DNA from: JBBPXY01 sp038200435
GTDB taxonomy: Bacteria; Actinomycetota; Thermoleophilia; Solirubrobacterales; Solirubrobacteraceae
DNA: 39,035 nucleotides
Assembly: GCA_038200435.1 (NCBI GenBank)
Contig: JBBPXY010000084.1
Span: forward strand, 1 to 39,035
Direction: 5' to 3'
The position numbers and the translations under genes are program-made. Under the pieces are notes generated by a model. It searched no databases. It was not told the DNA's origin and saw nothing but the letters and a program-made list of their open reading frames with translations. This document shows positions 38,511-39,035 of this stretch, one piece after another (position 1 is the first letter of the stretch; each line of letters begins with the position of its first letter).

Positions 38511-39035
38511 TCAGGCTGCTTGAGAGGCGGCGCCTGCGGCACCGCCCACGAGCCCGTCGAGCAGCGCGCCGGCCAGCCGGCCGTCGCCCTCAACGGCCAG
38601 GCCGCCGCGGTCGGCGTCGGGGCCGAGCGCGCGCACCCAGGTGGCCTCATCGGCCGTGACGCGCACCTCGGCGTCGGGACTGGGGCGCTCGAAGATCTGC
38701 ACGCGGCCGCTGCTCGTCACGAGCGTGTAGTGGCACGTCGAGCCGTCCTTCAGCCGGTCTGTGACCACCAGCTCCGTGGTGCCGCGCAGTGATCGCGCGG
38801 GGCTCAAGAGACCCGGGGCAAGACGGAAGATGGCTCCGACGTCGATGGCCTCACCTTCGCGCGGGACGCCCCAGGCCCAATCGTGACCCCAGCGCGCGAG
38901 TGCGCCGAGGACAGGCATGAGCTCCTGCGCGCGCTCGGTGAGCTCGTAGTCGACCCGCGGCGGCACCTCGCGGTAGCGCTGGCGCGTGAGCAAACCGTCA
39001 GCGACCATCCGGTTGAGACGGGAGCGCAGTTGCTC
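38511..39035 (-). CDS. HxlR-family regulator fused to an SCP2-like domain (5' end outside the window)
   Basis: 174 residues are visible; the start lies beyond the right edge. The first visible 60 residues are the end of an HxlR winged helix (LRSRLNRMVADGLLTRQRYREVPPRVDYELTERAQELMPVLGALARWG). The remainder (about 75-165: LVVTDRLKDGSTCHYTLVTSSGRVQIF, EVRVTADEATWVRALGPDADRGGLAVEGDGRLAGALLDGLVG) resembles an SCP2 sterol/lipid-binding domain. HxlR proteins repress nearby operons until a ligand binds. It converges on the mce operon, so a lipid-responsive regulator of that operon is a reasonable guess without proof. Confidence 0.82.
   Translation of the reverse strand, partial: EQLRSRLNRMVADGLLTRQRYREVPPRVDYELTERAQELMPVLGALARWGHDWAWGVPREGEAIDVGAIFRLAPGLLSPARSLRGTTELVVTDRLKDGSTCHYTLVTSSGRVQIFERPSPDAEVRVTADEATWVRALGPDADRGGLAVEGDGRLAGALLDGLVGGAAGAASQAA

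Overview
The window is 39 kb of very GC-rich, tightly packed bacterial DNA. The block glmU, prs, rplY, pth, mfd, PpiC-type foldase, mazG, eno, ftsB is the usual actinobacterial housekeeping order. With GTG and TTG starts, many TAGNNT -10 boxes lying 7-11 nt before start codons, csrA, a six-gene mce cluster and a multidomain c-di-GMP protein, it points to a deep-branching actinobacterium, most likely class Thermoleophilia (Solirubrobacterales or Gaiellales-like). That placement is an inference; no marker was searched.

Layout. 1-2231: end of an unknown gene, then a tightly coupled trio (MTAP/PNP-family phosphorylase, TIGR04282-type and TIGR04283-type glycosyltransferases) that resembles the modules assigned to arsenosugar metabolism. 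2233-2303: tRNA-Gln(UUG). 2456-15949: cell-wall precursor, PRPP, ribosome, tRNA recycling, transcription-coupled repair, extracytoplasmic folding, nucleotide sanitation, glycolysis and division genes, interspersed with small lineage proteins. 15982-19486: small proteins, csrA, a secreted nuclease, a DUF2090 aldolase-like protein and two structured intergenic regions. 19580-24663: YbdK-type carboxylate-amine ligase, a zinc-ribbon pseudo-rhomboid, selD, UPF0173 hydrolase, a stand-alone Lrp ligand domain and a cupredoxin-like lipoprotein. 24674-28980: an ECF sigma factor fused to a zinc-finger, membrane and Pro/Thr-Gly-rich tail, divergent from a PAS-PAS-GAF-GGDEF-EAL protein. 28999-29084: tRNA-Leu(UAA). 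29316-38430: six consecutive MlaD/Mce proteins behind one good promoter, followed by a convergent HxlR-type regulator fused to an SCP2-like domain.

How the parts work together. The core genes are ordinary. The accessory interest lies in the envelope: a tethered sigma factor, a foldase with a Gln/Pro repeat tail, and a complete Mce six-pack without the YrbE permeases that normally precede it. CsrA and the GGDEF-EAL protein suggest post-transcriptional and c-di-GMP control; two hairpins with GGA in their loops sit before the GGDEF-EAL and mce start codons. Non-coding structure includes a 43-bp palindromic element present twice and two composite inverted repeats sharing the same arm sequence. 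No CRISPR array, insertion sequence, rRNA or prophage was seen. No gene-free stretch exceeds 300 bp.
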